Source: CAZRDB01 sp964598695 (GTDB lineage: Bacteria; Armatimonadota; Zipacnadia; UBA1398). From it: 34,352 bases of DNA. This document shows, piece by piece, positions 7,874-16,085 of this stretch. A program made the translations under genes and the position numbers. The stretch spans positions 1-34,352 of the forward strand of contig CAZRDB010000035.1 in NCBI GenBank assembly GCA_964598695.1, in the 5' to 3' direction. Below the pieces are notes generated by a model. That model did no database searches and was not told the DNA's origin. It worked only from the letters and a program-made list of their open reading frames with translations. Positions within the stretch are counted from its first letter, which is position 1, and every line of letters begins with the position of its first letter.

Positions 7874-9838
7874 CTAGAAGGGGAGCTGGCTCACCGACTT
7901 CACGATCAGCACCGCGGCGATCCCGACCATGCTCACCAGGCCCAGCCCGCAGGTGTAGCCGGCGAGGAGCACGGGCGCGTACTGCCGCCACTCGCCCTGG
8001 CCGAACCGCCGCGCGAAGTAGTACCGGCCGAGGGCCGCTCCGGCCAGCTCCGGCACGACGGCGTGCAGCGGCATGCCGAAGCCGCGGACCAGCCCGTAGA
8101 CGAGCATCACGGGCATCCCGAGGCCGCTCATCGCGTAGTACAGCCCTAGGATACCAGCGAAGCCGATCCCGATCGGCGCCGGTTTCAGGATCTTGTGCAG
8201 CAGGTCGGGGTCGGTCGTCGCGCCCTTGATCCAGATCGCCTGCATCCGCGCGTGGTAGGGCCACCACTCGTTCGCGTACGGGAACTGGGCCGAGGGGATC
8301 GGCGCGAGCTTCCAGATGTACTCCCAGAAGAGGAAGCTGGCAACCATCAGGACGGGGAACATCAGCAGCTCGGCCTTCAGCAACCCGCGGAACGAGCCCC
8401 CGACCAGCTCGATCTCCCGGAACCGCTGCACCGCCCCGCCGTAGTTCTGCAACGGCACCGGCGCGAACCAGATGTCGGCCCGCCGGTAGCCGCTCAGGAT
8501 CGTCGTCGCCTGCTGGACCATCGGGATCCCCACCCACTGACCCGAGAGGCCGATCATCCGCGCGTTCATGTACGAGGTGAGGGGAGTGAGCACGAACGCG
8601 TACGCCAGGAAGTAGACGACCGGGAAGCCGGGGACCAGGTACCAGCACAGCGCGACGTAGCCGAGCGAGGAGAGCACGAAGACGAGGAGCATCGGCGCCA
8701 GACGGAAGTCGCCTCGCCCCGCGACCGGGGCGAGCGGTCCGGCCCCGCCGGCCCCGCGCGGCCGGCGGGCCATGCCGACGAACGAGGCGAGGCCGATCAC
8801 CGCGATCGCGAGCGCCGTGCCGATCCCGAAGCTCATCCAGAAGTCGAACTGGTTGGCGGTGAGCGTGTCCATCGCGCCCATCCCCTGCTGCCACTGCGTG
8901 AGCACCCCGGCGTGGACGAGCGCGGGGTTGACGACCATCACGACCAGGGCGGCGACCGCTCCGCCGACCACGAGCCAGAAGGGGAGCACGAAGCCGGCCA
9001 TGATCGTGCCGAGGTCGGTCGCGATGCCCACCGGCACGGCCGGCAGCACCCGCTCGGTCCCAACGGTGAAGTCGAACCACGGGATCGGCAGGATGTTGAT
9101 CGGCCGCTTGAGCACCGCGCCGGTGAGGGTCGGCACGCCGGCGTAGAGGGCCCCGAAGGCGAGACCGATCATCGCCCCGATCGAGAAGACCCGCCAGCGC
9201 CAGGTCTCGGCCTTCTGCGAGGACTCGGCCAGCGCGGTCGCTCCCTGCGCGCTCACGGGCGCCATCGGGAAGGGCAGCCGCTCGGCGTCCGAGGTCGCGC
9301 GGAACAGCAGGTAGGCCGCCGAGAACCAGTTGAGCCGCGACAGCACCTGGCTGAGCAGCAGCACGGCGATCGGGGCGAGCCAGGCGCTCTGGAGGAAGCT
9401 GCGGACGTCGAGCGCGCCCGAGGCCGCCGAGGGCACCACCCACGCCGGGATCTGCGCGGCGAACGACTGCGCGGCAGACGACTGCCGGAAGTAGACGTTC
9501 CAGATTGGCCAGGCGAAGGGGCCGCCCGTGAGCGCGAGGCCGCCGTTGAGGGCCGTCAGCGCCCCCGCGATGTAGTAGATGAGGTAGATCTCCTGGCGCT
9601 TGAGCGTCGCAAACGAGCGGCGGGCCGCCTCGACGAAGAGGATGATCGTGGTCCACTCGGCCGCCGAGCCGAGGCTCTGGCCGACGAGCAGGCCGAGGTA
9701 GATCGCGCCCGGAAGCATGACGAAGCCGACGAAGAGCGTGCCCAGCACGACCCGGCCCGAGAAGCCCTCTTCGAACACCTCGGGAGGCTGCATCAGGTCA
9801 CGGTAGGCCTCGATCTCGCGGTCCCTCAGGGCGTGCAC
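7874..9838 (-). CDS. Large polytopic membrane protein, OPT/peptide-transporter-like
   Basis: The protein has 654 residues with at least ten hydrophobic segments spread over its length, for example VVLGTLFVGFVMLPGAIYL, IMAGFVLPFWLVVGG and MLLVFVLSSLGYVALCWYL. The layout, with an N-terminal cytoplasmic leader (DREIEAYRDLMQ), a long mid-protein loop and a re-entrant-looking C-terminal part (GIGFAGILGLYYAM), resembles the oligopeptide-transporter-like membrane proteins of Planctomycetota and Armatimonadota, often labelled with DUF6784/DUF6785. That family assignment is from memory and moderate. The start is GTG at 9838, with GGAGG 7 bases upstream. It heads a minus-strand run with a small membrane protein, threonine dehydrogenase and Kbl, suggesting import of peptides or amino acids. 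Confidence 0.7.
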   Translation of the reverse strand: MHALRDREIEAYRDLMQPPEVFEEGFSGRVVLGTLFVGFVMLPGAIYLGLLVGQSLGSAAEWTTIILFVEAARRSFATLKRQEIYLIYYIAGALTALNGGLALTGGPFAWPIWNVYFRQSSAAQSFAAQIPAWVVPSAASGALDVRSFLQSAWLAPIAVLLLSQVLSRLNWFSAAYLLFRATSDAERLPFPMAPVSAQGATALAESSQKAETWRWRVFSIGAMIGLAFGALYAGVPTLTGAVLKRPINILPIPWFDFTVGTERVLPAVPVGIATDLGTIMAGFVLPFWLVVGGAVAALVVMVVNPALVHAGVLTQWQQGMGAMDTLTANQFDFWMSFGIGTALAIAVIGLASFVGMARRPRGAGGAGPLAPVAGRGDFRLAPMLLVFVLSSLGYVALCWYLVPGFPVVYFLAYAFVLTPLTSYMNARMIGLSGQWVGIPMVQQATTILSGYRRADIWFAPVPLQNYGGAVQRFREIELVGGSFRGLLKAELLMFPVLMVASFLFWEYIWKLAPIPSAQFPYANEWWPYHARMQAIWIKGATTDPDLLHKILKPAPIGIGFAGILGLYYAMSGLGMPVMLVYGLVRGFGMPLHAVVPELAGAALGRYYFARRFGQGEWRQYAPVLLAGYTCGLGLVSMVGIAAVLIVKSVSQLPF

Positions 9839-10164
9839 TGCGTCGCCTCCGCGGTCGGTCGCTCGCGCCGCAAGGAGGTTCGCGCCGCCGGGGCCGTGCC
9901 CCTGCCGACGGCAGGGCGGCCAATCTCGTGCAAACCGCAGGGATTCCGCGCTCCGGGCCGGAGGAGGCGGGCGCTGTTACGTTGAATGCTGCCTTGGAGG
10001 GCCGGGACGCTGGTCGCGGACTGCGTGCCGAGCCGCCAGGGTGGAGAAAGGAGGGCCCCAGGCAGCCAGACCACGCCAGCCGTGCGCACATCGTCCCCAC
10101 ACAGCCGCCGGGTTGCCGCCCACGGCTCGCCCGAGACCAGTTCGTGGCAGGTTGGAGGTAACGC
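9839..10164. other. Divergent intergenic region with one clear hairpin
   Basis: These 326 bases separate the transporter start (minus) from the first prepilin-like gene (plus). I see no coding frame with a plausible start. A perfect 7-bp hairpin, CCCTGCC (9900-9906) with GGCAGGG (9910-9916), lies nearer the transporter. No convincing -35/-10 pair was found on either strand. GGAGGT at 10154-10159 is the ribosome binding site of the downstream gene. Confidence 0.5.
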
Positions 10165-10926
10165 GTGTCCAAGCGCAGGGGTTTCACCCTCATTGAGTTG
10201 CTTGTCGTGATCGCCATCATCGCGATTCTCGCGGCCATCCTCTTCCCCGTCTTCGCCCGGGCTCGTGCCCAGGCGAGGAAGACCTCATGCCTGAGCAACG
10301 TCCGCCAGATCTGCAACGCCATGCTGCAGTACTCGGCCGACTACGACGGGTCATTCCCGCTCTACGAGACCGGCTGCTGGCCGTTCGGCCAGATGTTCAT
10401 GGGGCCCTCGGGCCCGTTCGGCATGAACGTGCTGCAGCCGTACATCAAGAACTGGGAGATCTTCATGGACCCCGGAGGCTCCCCGCTCGTGAAGGACTTC
10501 TACCCGCCGAGCGTGGGCCAGTGGGGCGCCAATCCCTCCTGGGGCACCGTCCTGCTGTTCAGCGACTACTTCTACTGGGCCAGCTACGGCTACTGGGGCT
10601 GGTCGACGGTCACCCCGCCGTGGCAGGCGATCGGCCAGGACGGGCGGTTCTGGGTCTACGACCAGAGCGGCAACGCCCTCGGCAGCATCCAGAACTTCAC
10701 GGCCAAGAACGAGAACGTTGACGACCCGGCCGGCCGCTATCTGACGTCGTGCTTCGTCACCAACGGCTGGATCGGCCAGCATGACTGCGCCCACGGCCAG
10801 ACCAACGATCCCGACGCCACCGGCGGCAACGAGGGCATGGTCGACGGCCACGCCAAGTGGAAGCCGATGAAGCGGATGAACTACATGTGGTTCCAGGACA
10901 GCGGCCAGCTCTACTTCTTCTTCTAG
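10165..10926 (+). CDS. Prepilin-like protein, DUF1559/H-Xn-DG style (copy 1)
   Basis: The protein has 253 residues and a GTG start at 10165 with GGAGGT 5 bases upstream. The N-terminus is a type IV prepilin leader: short basic SKRRG, then FTLIELLVVIAIIAILAA with Glu at +5, cut and N-methylated by a prepilin peptidase. The hydrophobic helix runs into FPVFARARAQARKTSCLSN, characteristic of Armatimonadota pseudopilins. The C-terminal part is rich in Trp, Tyr and Gly and ends with a conserved block (VDGHAKWK, KRMNYMWF), comparable to the prepilin-associated H-X9-DG motif but with 16 residues between His and Asp-Gly. It is followed by a lipoprotein gene, and the pair is repeated immediately downstream. 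Probably a surface or pseudopilus protein; the specific substrate is unknown. Confidence 0.85.
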   Translation: MSKRRGFTLIELLVVIAIIAILAAILFPVFARARAQARKTSCLSNVRQICNAMLQYSADYDGSFPLYETGCWPFGQMFMGPSGPFGMNVLQPYIKNWEIFMDPGGSPLVKDFYPPSVGQWGANPSWGTVLLFSDYFYWASYGYWGWSTVTPPWQAIGQDGRFWVYDQSGNALGSIQNFTAKNENVDDPAGRYLTSCFVTNGWIGQHDCAHGQTNDPDATGGNEGMVDGHAKWKPMKRMNYMWFQDSGQLYFFF

Positions 10927-10965
10927 GGGCGCACGCCAACCCCGGAACGGAACGGAGGACACCCA

Positions 10966-11202
10966 GTGCGTTGGACCCTGTTGGTCGTGCTTGCAGTGCT
11001 CGCCGCCGCCATGGTGGCCGGCGGGTGCCAGAACGCCAAGAAGGCGGGCGCCGCCGGCGGCGGAGGCAAGGCTGCCATGGAGCAGAGCATGGCCCCCCAG
11101 AACATCCCCGGCGTGACCCCACCGAAGCCGGTGGAGGGCAAGTCCGGCTACGACGCCGCCAAGAGCGGCGGCGACAAGGCCGAGGAGAAGACCACCAAGT
11201 AG
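10966..11202 (+). CDS. Small lipoprotein of the prepilin cassette (copy 1)
   Basis: The protein has 78 residues and starts with GTG at 10966, with GGAGG at 10954-10958. The signal peptide (RWTLLVVLAVLAAAMVAGGC) ends in a lipobox with the acylated Cys at residue 21. The mature part is short, Gly/Lys/Ala-rich and probably disordered (KSGGDKAEEKTTK at the end). It lies 39 bases after copy 1 of the prepilin-like gene, in the same direction, and has a counterpart at 12106 in the same relative place, sharing only the lipobox and the TTK ending. No family is recognised. A role in anchoring or assisting the neighbouring pseudopilin at the membrane is inferred from the repeated pairing. Confidence 0.75.
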   Translation: MRWTLLVVLAVLAAAMVAGGCQNAKKAGAAGGGGKAAMEQSMAPQNIPGVTPPKPVEGKSGYDAAKSGGDKAEEKTTK

Positions 11203-11289
11203 CCGCGCTGGGCGCACGGCAGGTCCGGCCCGGCGGGGATCCGCCGCCCGGCCCGTCCCGCGCCCGGCTCGAGAGAAAGGACGAACCGC

Positions 11290-12048
11290 ATGCGTCGTAG
11301 CAGGGGCTTCACGCTTATCGAGCTCCTCGTTGTCATCGCGATCATCGCCATCCTGGCGGCGATCCTCTTCCCCGTCTTCGCCCGCGCGCGGGCCCAGGCC
11401 CGGAAGACTTCGTGCCTCAGCAATGTCCGGCAGATCAACACGGCGATCATGTCGTACGCCGCCGACAGCGATGGCTACTACCCGATCTACCTGTGGCAGC
11501 ACTGGCCGGCCGGAACCCACTACCCCGGCTGGGTCGGGCCCTGGCCGATCGGCTGGAACGCCGCCGCGCCGTACATCAAGAACCTCCAGATCTTCATCGA
11601 CCCCGCGGGTCCCGTGCTCTCCAACACCTCGGAGGGCGTCAACGGCCCCGCGACACCGAACCTCATCGGCTATGCCGACTACAACTACTGGGCCGGCTAC
11701 GGCTGGATGTACGTCGACACCGCCGTCTGGCAGTTCCGCGTGGGAGCGCTCGGACAGGATGACCATCCCGTCTACGACTTCTCCGGCAACCGCGTCAACG
11801 TCGATGGCGTCCCGGCCAACATCGCCAAGTTCACCGCCAAGACCGACTCCTCGGCCACCCGGCCCGCCGAGATGCTGCTCGCGAGCTGCATCCTGTGCAC
11901 GAACTGGGCCAACGCCGCGGCGCACGGCGACCTCAGCAACAACGTCGACAGCACCGGCGCCAATGTCGGCTACGTCGACGGTCACGCCAAGTGGAAGCAG
12001 TACAAGCGCATGTACTTCATGGACTTCGTGGGTAGGCACTACTTCTAG
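11290..12048 (+). CDS. Prepilin-like protein, DUF1559/H-Xn-DG style (copy 2)
   Basis: The protein has 252 residues with ATG at 11290, preceded by AGAAAGGA. Its first 45 residues after the basic start are identical to copy 1, including the FTLIELLVVIAII prepilin leader and ARKTSCLSNVRQI. The middle diverges (YPIYLWQHWPAGTHYPGW) while the C-terminal block returns (VDGHAKWKQYKRMYFMDF). The two genes encode the identical leader with different codons at 23 of 45 positions, so the duplication is old and the leader is under strong selection. As in copy 1, a hairpin-forming GC-rich stretch and a small lipoprotein gene follow. It probably makes a distinct pseudopilin subunit or a surface protein using the same export route. 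Confidence 0.85.
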   Translation: MRRSRGFTLIELLVVIAIIAILAAILFPVFARARAQARKTSCLSNVRQINTAIMSYAADSDGYYPIYLWQHWPAGTHYPGWVGPWPIGWNAAAPYIKNLQIFIDPAGPVLSNTSEGVNGPATPNLIGYADYNYWAGYGWMYVDTAVWQFRVGALGQDDHPVYDFSGNRVNVDGVPANIAKFTAKTDSSATRPAEMLLASCILCTNWANAAAHGDLSNNVDSTGANVGYVDGHAKWKQYKRMYFMDFVGRHYF

Positions 12049-12056
12049 GGCCTCTC

Positions 12057-12074
12057 CGCCGCCCCCGGGCGGCG
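12057..12074 (+). repeat. GC-rich hairpin between copy-2 prepilin and its lipoprotein
   Basis: CGCCGCCC (12057-12064) pairs with GGGCGGCG (12067-12074), 8 bases after the prepilin stop codon. A bulged counterpart (GGCGG pairing with CCGCC, about 11227-11254) lies downstream of the first lipoprotein gene. With no T-tract these may stabilise or process the mRNA rather than end it. Confidence 0.4.
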
Positions 12075-12105
12075 CGGCCCGGCTTCACCGGGAAGGAAGA
12101 CCGAC

Positions 12106-12336
12106 GTGCGTATCGTGTCGATGCTGACGGCCACCGTCATCGGAGTCGGCTTGCTCATGGGACTCGTGGCCGGCTGCGGCAGCAAGGCCGACAGCAAGAA
12201 GCCCAAGGTCGACGAGGCCAGCCTCAAGAGCATGGACCCCGGCCGTACGCTCAAGGGCGGCGGCGGGACTCCCGCGCCCGCCGGCGAGACCGCGAAGGAC
12301 GCCGCGCCCGCCGCGGCCCCGTCCACGACCAAGTAG
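12106..12336 (+). CDS. Small lipoprotein of the prepilin cassette (copy 2)
   Basis: The protein has 76 residues and a GTG start at 12106 with GGGAAGGAAG upstream. The signal peptide (RIVSMLTATVIGVGLLMG) ends in LVAGC, a good lipobox with Cys at about residue 23. The mature part is Lys/Gly/Ala/Pro-rich and low in complexity (SKADSKKPKVDEAS, ending APSTTK). It occupies the same place after copy 2 of the prepilin-like gene as the lipoprotein at 10966 does after copy 1, with similar size, GTG start and TTK ending but little other sequence identity. The terminator at 12365-12390 closes the four-gene run. The function is unknown. Confidence 0.75.
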   Translation: MRIVSMLTATVIGVGLLMGLVAGCGSKADSKKPKVDEASLKSMDPGRTLKGGGGTPAPAGETAKDAAPAAAPSTTK

Positions 12337-12364
12337 GTTCCGGCGCCGCACGGCGCAGATGCCG

Positions 12365-12390
12365 AGAGGCCGCCCAGCCGGGCGGCCTCT
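12365..12390 (+). terminator. Intrinsic terminator after the prepilin/lipoprotein cassettes
   Basis: AGAGGCCGCCC (12365-12375) and GGGCGGCCTCT (12380-12390) form a perfect 11-bp stem with an AGCC loop, followed by TTGCGTT. It is 28 bases downstream of the last lipoprotein stop and 25 bases from the end of ribF on the other strand, so it may also limit read-through from that operon. Confidence 0.85.
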
Positions 12391-12415
12391 TTGCGTTCCG
12401 GGGGGGAGGGGGGCG

Positions 12416-13399
12416 CTACCGCGCGGGGGCACTACAGCGGTCGAGGCACGCGCCCAGCGCCTCGGGCGTGGCGAGTTCGCGGACACGCCGGAGGTCGCGG
12501 TCGAGCGCGGCGCGCAGCAGCTCCGGGCTCGCGAACTTCTCGATGGTCCGCAGGCGCTCGAGGAAGCAGACGCGGATCGGCGTGCCCACCAAGTCCCCCG
12601 CGAAGTCCAGCAGGTGGCACTCGATCACCGCCGACTCGTGGCCGAAGGTCGGCACGGGGCCGACATGGACCCCGGCGGCGTACGCCCGATCACCGACGAT
12701 GGCCGCGCAGGCGTAGACCCCGAGCGCCGGCAGGACCCGGTCGCCGGGCGGCGCGAGGTTGGCGGTGGGGAAGCCCAGCGTCCTCCCCCGCCCCGCACCC
12801 GTCACCACCGGGCCGTCGAGGCTGTAGGGCCGTCCGAGCATCTCCTGCGCCAGGCCGACCTGACCGGCCGCGAGAGCCTCCCGGATCCGACTGCTCGAGA
12901 TAGGCCCCTCGGCGAGCGCGACGTGAGGCACCACGGTCACCGTGAAGCCGAGCCGCTCGCCGAGCCGGGTGAGCAGCGCTCCGTCGCCCGCGCCCCGCGC
13001 CCCGAATCGATGGGTCGTGCCGACCACCATCGCGCGGACCTGCAGCCGCCCGGCCAGCACCTGCTCCGCCCAGGCCTCGGGCGAGAGCCGTGCGAGGTCG
13101 TCCACGAACGGCACCACCCGCACCACGTCGATCCCGAGGGAGCCGATCCGTGCGGTCCGCTCGCCCAGGGCGCTCAGGTACCGGAAGCCGCCGCCCGCGG
13201 CGAGCGTGGCGGGATGGGGGTCGAACGTGAGTGCCGTCGAGACGATCCCCTGCCGGCGGGCCAGGGCGACGGCGGCCCCGAGGATGTGCTGGTGGCCGAG
13301 GTGTACCCCGTCGAACATCCCCACCGCGAGCGCGCAGGGACCGCGCCCCATAAGCGCCTCGCGGTAGTCGCCGGACGGCGCCGAGAGCACCTCAGGCAT
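12416..13399 (-). CDS. ribF: Bifunctional riboflavin kinase / FAD synthetase
   Basis: The protein has 327 residues. It phosphorylates riboflavin to FMN and adenylylates FMN to FAD in the cytoplasm. The N-terminal nucleotidyltransferase domain shows GMFDGVHLGHQHIL (HxGH-type site) and EGPISSSRIREAL. The C-terminal flavokinase domain shows GRGRTLGFPTANL and the late IECHLLDF block. Some positions are slightly off consensus, such as VHVGPVPTFG where NIGxRPTF is usual, but both domains look complete. The ATG at 13399 overlaps the end of truB by 8 bases, with GGAGAGGA upstream inside truB, suggesting translational coupling. It is the last gene of the rimP-nusA-infB operon. No FMN riboswitch precedes it. 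Confidence 0.93.
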   Translation of the reverse strand: MPEVLSAPSGDYREALMGRGPCALAVGMFDGVHLGHQHILGAAVALARRQGIVSTALTFDPHPATLAAGGGFRYLSALGERTARIGSLGIDVVRVVPFVDDLARLSPEAWAEQVLAGRLQVRAMVVGTTHRFGARGAGDGALLTRLGERLGFTVTVVPHVALAEGPISSSRIREALAAGQVGLAQEMLGRPYSLDGPVVTGAGRGRTLGFPTANLAPPGDRVLPALGVYACAAIVGDRAYAAGVHVGPVPTFGHESAVIECHLLDFAGDLVGTPIRVCFLERLRTIEKFASPELLRAALDRDLRRVRELATPEALGACLDRCSAPAR

Positions 13400-14315
13400 T
13401 CGATGCGTCCTCTCCGGCCGCGAGCACGCGGCTGGGTTGCAGCCGGCCCGCGTCCGCCACGAGTCCGATCCCGAGGAGCCGCGCGCCGCAGCGCACCTGC
13501 ACCTCGCCCTCGGCCTCGCTCCCCCACGTTACCACATTGCCGTGCAGAAACCTCTCGGCCGCCTCCGGCGTGAGGTCGGCCACGGGCAGGGCTTCGAGGA
13601 GCGTCTCGAGCGGGAGAAGCCGAGAACGGGCGGAGCCGTCAGCCACCTCGCTGAGCGTGCAGGCCTCCTCGACCCGGAAGCGTCCGCTCGCGGTGCGGCG
13701 GAGGCGGTCGATGCAGCCGGGCACTCCGAGCGAGGCCGCGATCGCCTCCCCCAACGACCGCACGTAGGTGCCGCTCGAGCAGGCCGTGCGGAGGGGGAGC
13801 CGCCACCGCGCACCGTCGGGCGTGGCCGGCCCGAGAGCCGTCAGCTCCGCGATCGCGCACCGCCGCGCCTCCCGCTCGACCTCGCCCCCCGCGCGCGCGA
13901 TCTCATAGAGCCGCCTGCCCTCGTGGTGGAGCGCCGAGACCATCGGGGGCACGAGATCGATCTCGCCGGTGAACCGCTGCAGGGCTCCGGCCACGGCCGC
14001 CGCCGTCTCGGCCGTCACCGGGGCTTCCCGAACGATGTTGCCCGAGAGGTCGAGGGTGTCGGTCGCGGCGCCGAGAACCAGGTCGAACTCGTAGGTCTTT
14101 CCCGAGCCCATCGCGTAGGCCTGGAGCCGCGTTGCCTGGCCGAGCAGCATCACGAGCAGGCCGGTCGCGGGGGGGTCGAGGGTGCCGGCATGGCCGACCC
14201 GCTTCTGGCCGAAGCCGCGGCGGACTCGGCTGACCACGTCGTGGGAGGTCAGCCCGGCCGGCTTGTCGACCAGGAGAACGCCGTTCGTGGGCGGAGGGGC
14301 GGGGGAACGGGCCAC
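13392..14315 (-). CDS. truB: tRNA pseudouridine(55) synthase
   Basis: The protein has 307 residues. It converts U55 to pseudouridine in the T-loop of tRNAs. The family marks are GVLLVDKPAGLTSHDVV, then KRVGHAGTLDPPATGLL with the catalytic Asp at about residue 47, GKTYEFDLVLGAATDTLD, and TYVRSLGEAIAASLG; a PUA-like C-terminal portion follows (RFLHGNVV, QVRCGARLLGIGLV). The start is GTG at 14315, 10 bases after the nrnA stop. It overlaps ribF by 8 bases at its 3' end, so the two are probably cotranslated. Its position between nrnA and ribF is the standard one for this operon. Confidence 0.94.
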   Translation of the reverse strand: MARSPAPPPTNGVLLVDKPAGLTSHDVVSRVRRGFGQKRVGHAGTLDPPATGLLVMLLGQATRLQAYAMGSGKTYEFDLVLGAATDTLDLSGNIVREAPVTAETAAAVAGALQRFTGEIDLVPPMVSALHHEGRRLYEIARAGGEVEREARRCAIAELTALGPATPDGARWRLPLRTACSSGTYVRSLGEAIAASLGVPGCIDRLRRTASGRFRVEEACTLSEVADGSARSRLLPLETLLEALPVADLTPEAAERFLHGNVVTWGSEAEGEVQVRCGARLLGIGLVADAGRLQPSRVLAAGEDASNA

Positions 14316-14325
14316 GGCCGCGGGG

Positions 14326-15336
14326 TCACTCCTCGTCGGACGCGACCGGCGGATCGAGGGCGGCCCGGATCGCGTCCAGCACCTGCCGGGCCGCGCCGAG
14401 GGCGTAGTCCTCGATCGTGCAGCCCGCCGCGCGAACGTGGCCGCCGCCGCCGAATCCGGCGCAGACCCGCGCCGCGTCCAGGGCCGAGCCGCGGACCCGA
14501 ATGCTCACACGGCACAGACTCGGCTCCAGCTCCGAGACCAGGACCGCCGCCGCGCAGCCCTCGACCGCCCGCAGCTCGTCCACGATCCCGTCGGTGTCGG
14601 CCGGGAGCGCGCCGGAGCGCGCGAAGTCGGCCGGCACGAGGTACGACCAGGCCACGCGGGTCTCGGGGTCGAGGCTGGCGCGTTCGAGTGCCTGGCCGCG
14701 GAGCTGGACCCGGGCCAGAGTGCGCGTCTCGAAGAGCGCGCGGATGATCGGCTCGGGCTGCGCCCCCGCGGCCACGAGCCGCGCGCAACTCTCGAAAGTC
14801 CGCGCGTTGGTGTTGCGATGGGTGAAGCGGCCGGTGTCGTAGGCATGCGAGGCGAACAGGCAGGTCGCGATCTCGGGCGTGAGCCCGACGGCCATGTGCT
14901 CGGTCAGCAGGTCGAGCACCAGCTCGCCGGTGCAGCACGCCTCCGGGATGACGCAGGTCACGTCTCCGAAGGCTTTCGTCCCGGCGTGGTGGTCGATGTC
15001 GACAACGAGCCCCGTGGCCGTGAGGAGGGGGCCGACCGTGCCACAGCGGTCCAGGCCGTCGCAGTCGAGGGCGACGCCGGCATCGAAGGCGGCGGCTTCC
15101 GACTCGGCGAGCAGCTCGTGACGGACGGTCTCGAGACCCGGGAGGAAGCCGTAGTTGGCCGGGATCGGATCCTGAACCAGGAGGACGACCTCCTTGCCCA
15201 GCAGTCGCAGGCCGAGCGCGAAGCCGAGCAGCGAGCCGACCGCGTCGCCGTCCGGCCGCACATGGACGGTGGCGAGGAACCGGCTGCCCGCGCGGAGGAC
15301 CTCCGCGACGCGGCTCAGGGCTTCGTGACGGCTCAT
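14326..15336 (-). CDS. nrnA: DHH-family oligoribonuclease / pAp phosphatase
   Basis: The protein has 336 residues. It degrades nanoRNA of 2-5 nucleotides and dephosphorylates 3'-phosphoadenosine 5'-phosphate. The DHH phosphoesterase domain is visible as HVRPDGDAVGS (about 25-35), LDCDGLDR near 90 and VDIDHHAGTKAFGD near 112, providing the metal-binding Asp and His residues. The C-terminal DHHA1 domain ends with GFGGGGHVRAAG. The ATG at 15336 overlaps the rbfA stop in an ATGA junction, which argues for this start over longer in-frame alternatives. It lies between rbfA and truB, as in Firmicutes-style operons. The pAp phosphatase activity is inferred from the family. Confidence 0.92.
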   Translation of the reverse strand: MSRHEALSRVAEVLRAGSRFLATVHVRPDGDAVGSLLGFALGLRLLGKEVVLLVQDPIPANYGFLPGLETVRHELLAESEAAAFDAGVALDCDGLDRCGTVGPLLTATGLVVDIDHHAGTKAFGDVTCVIPEACCTGELVLDLLTEHMAVGLTPEIATCLFASHAYDTGRFTHRNTNARTFESCARLVAAGAQPEPIIRALFETRTLARVQLRGQALERASLDPETRVAWSYLVPADFARSGALPADTDGIVDELRAVEGCAAAVLVSELEPSLCRVSIRVRGSALDAARVCAGFGGGGHVRAAGCTIEDYALGAARQVLDAIRAALDPPVASDEE

Positions 15337-15746
15337 CCCTCCGGCGTCCCTTCCGGGCTGTCCGGTGCGGGCGCGGGGTCGGACGGCGCCTCGGCGGCGC
15401 GCTCCGAGGAGATCTCGCGCAGGATGCGGGTGACCTTCTCCGCGTGTTCGGCGCCGCGGTCGCGGGCGAAGTGCAGCTCCGGGGTATGGCGCAGGCGGAT
15501 CCGCTCGCCGACCTCGCGGCGGATGAACCGGGCGGCGGACTCGACCGCGCGGAAGCACTCGCGGCACTGCTCCTCGTCGCTGCCGATCACCGAGATCCGG
15601 ACCTTGGCGTGCTGGAGATCGGCCGAGACCTCGACGTCGGCGACGGAGGCGAGCTTCACGCGCGGGTCGCGCATCTCGTCGCGGATGACCTCGCTGATCA
15701 CCTCGCGCAGGAGTCGCCCGACGCTCTGTTGTCGACGCTCACTCAT
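15333..15746 (-). CDS. rbfA: Ribosome-binding factor A
   Basis: The protein has 137 residues with the KH-like fold of RbfA, which helps 16S rRNA 5'-end processing and late 30S assembly. The pattern is clear: RRQQSVGRLLREVISEVIRDE, MRDPRVKLASVADVEVSADLQHAKV, then FIRREVGERIRLRHTPELHFARD. A short acidic/Pro-rich tail follows. An unusual CREC pair (EEQCRECFRAV) sits in the middle helix, where I recall no cysteines in well-known homologues. The ATG at 15746 has GGGGAG about 10 bases upstream. Its stop codon overlaps the nrnA start. Confidence 0.93.
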   Translation of the reverse strand: MSERRQQSVGRLLREVISEVIRDEMRDPRVKLASVADVEVSADLQHAKVRISVIGSDEEQCRECFRAVESAARFIRREVGERIRLRHTPELHFARDRGAEHAEKVTRILREISSERAAEAPSDPAPAPDSPEGTPEG

Positions 15747-15761
15747 CGCGCACCGACTCCC

Positions 15762-16043
15762 CTACCACCACTCGACCTCCTGGCGCAGGATCTCCACCCG
15801 GGGGTCCGAGGAGACCCGGCGCACGGCATGTTGGAGGACGGACTCGGCATGGGCGCGCTGGTTGGAGACGCACGCGACGCCCACCTGAGCCCGCCGCCAG
15901 ATGTCGTTGTCGCCGACCTCGGCGGCCGAGACGTTGAACTCGTTGTGCAGGCGGTCGAGTAGGCTGCGGAGGACCTGACGCTTGTCCTTGAGGGAGTTGC
16001 TGCCCTCGAGCAGCAGGTCGAGGCTCAAGAGGCCGACGACCAT
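15762..16043 (-). CDS. DUF503/YlxP-like small protein
   Basis: The protein has 93 residues if it starts at the ATG at 16043, with GGAG 8 bases upstream (GGAGAACCGGAG). A GTG at 16070 in the same frame would add 9 residues but has a weaker binding site. The sequence matches the DUF503 family often found between infB and rbfA: VVGLLSLDLLLEGSNSLKDKRQVLRSLLDRLHNEFNVS (split here across residues 2-40), then DNDIWRRAQVGVACVSN and a C-terminal amphipathic segment with RVSSDPRVEIL. The function is uncertain; an involvement in ribosome assembly or translation is inferred from this conserved place. Confidence 0.88.
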   Translation of the reverse strand: MVVGLLSLDLLLEGSNSLKDKRQVLRSLLDRLHNEFNVSAAEVGDNDIWRRAQVGVACVSNQRAHAESVLQHAVRRVSSDPRVEILRQEVEWW

Positions 16044-16085
16044 CTCCGGTTCTCCGTTCGACTCACCCACCCGCCGGCGACGGGG

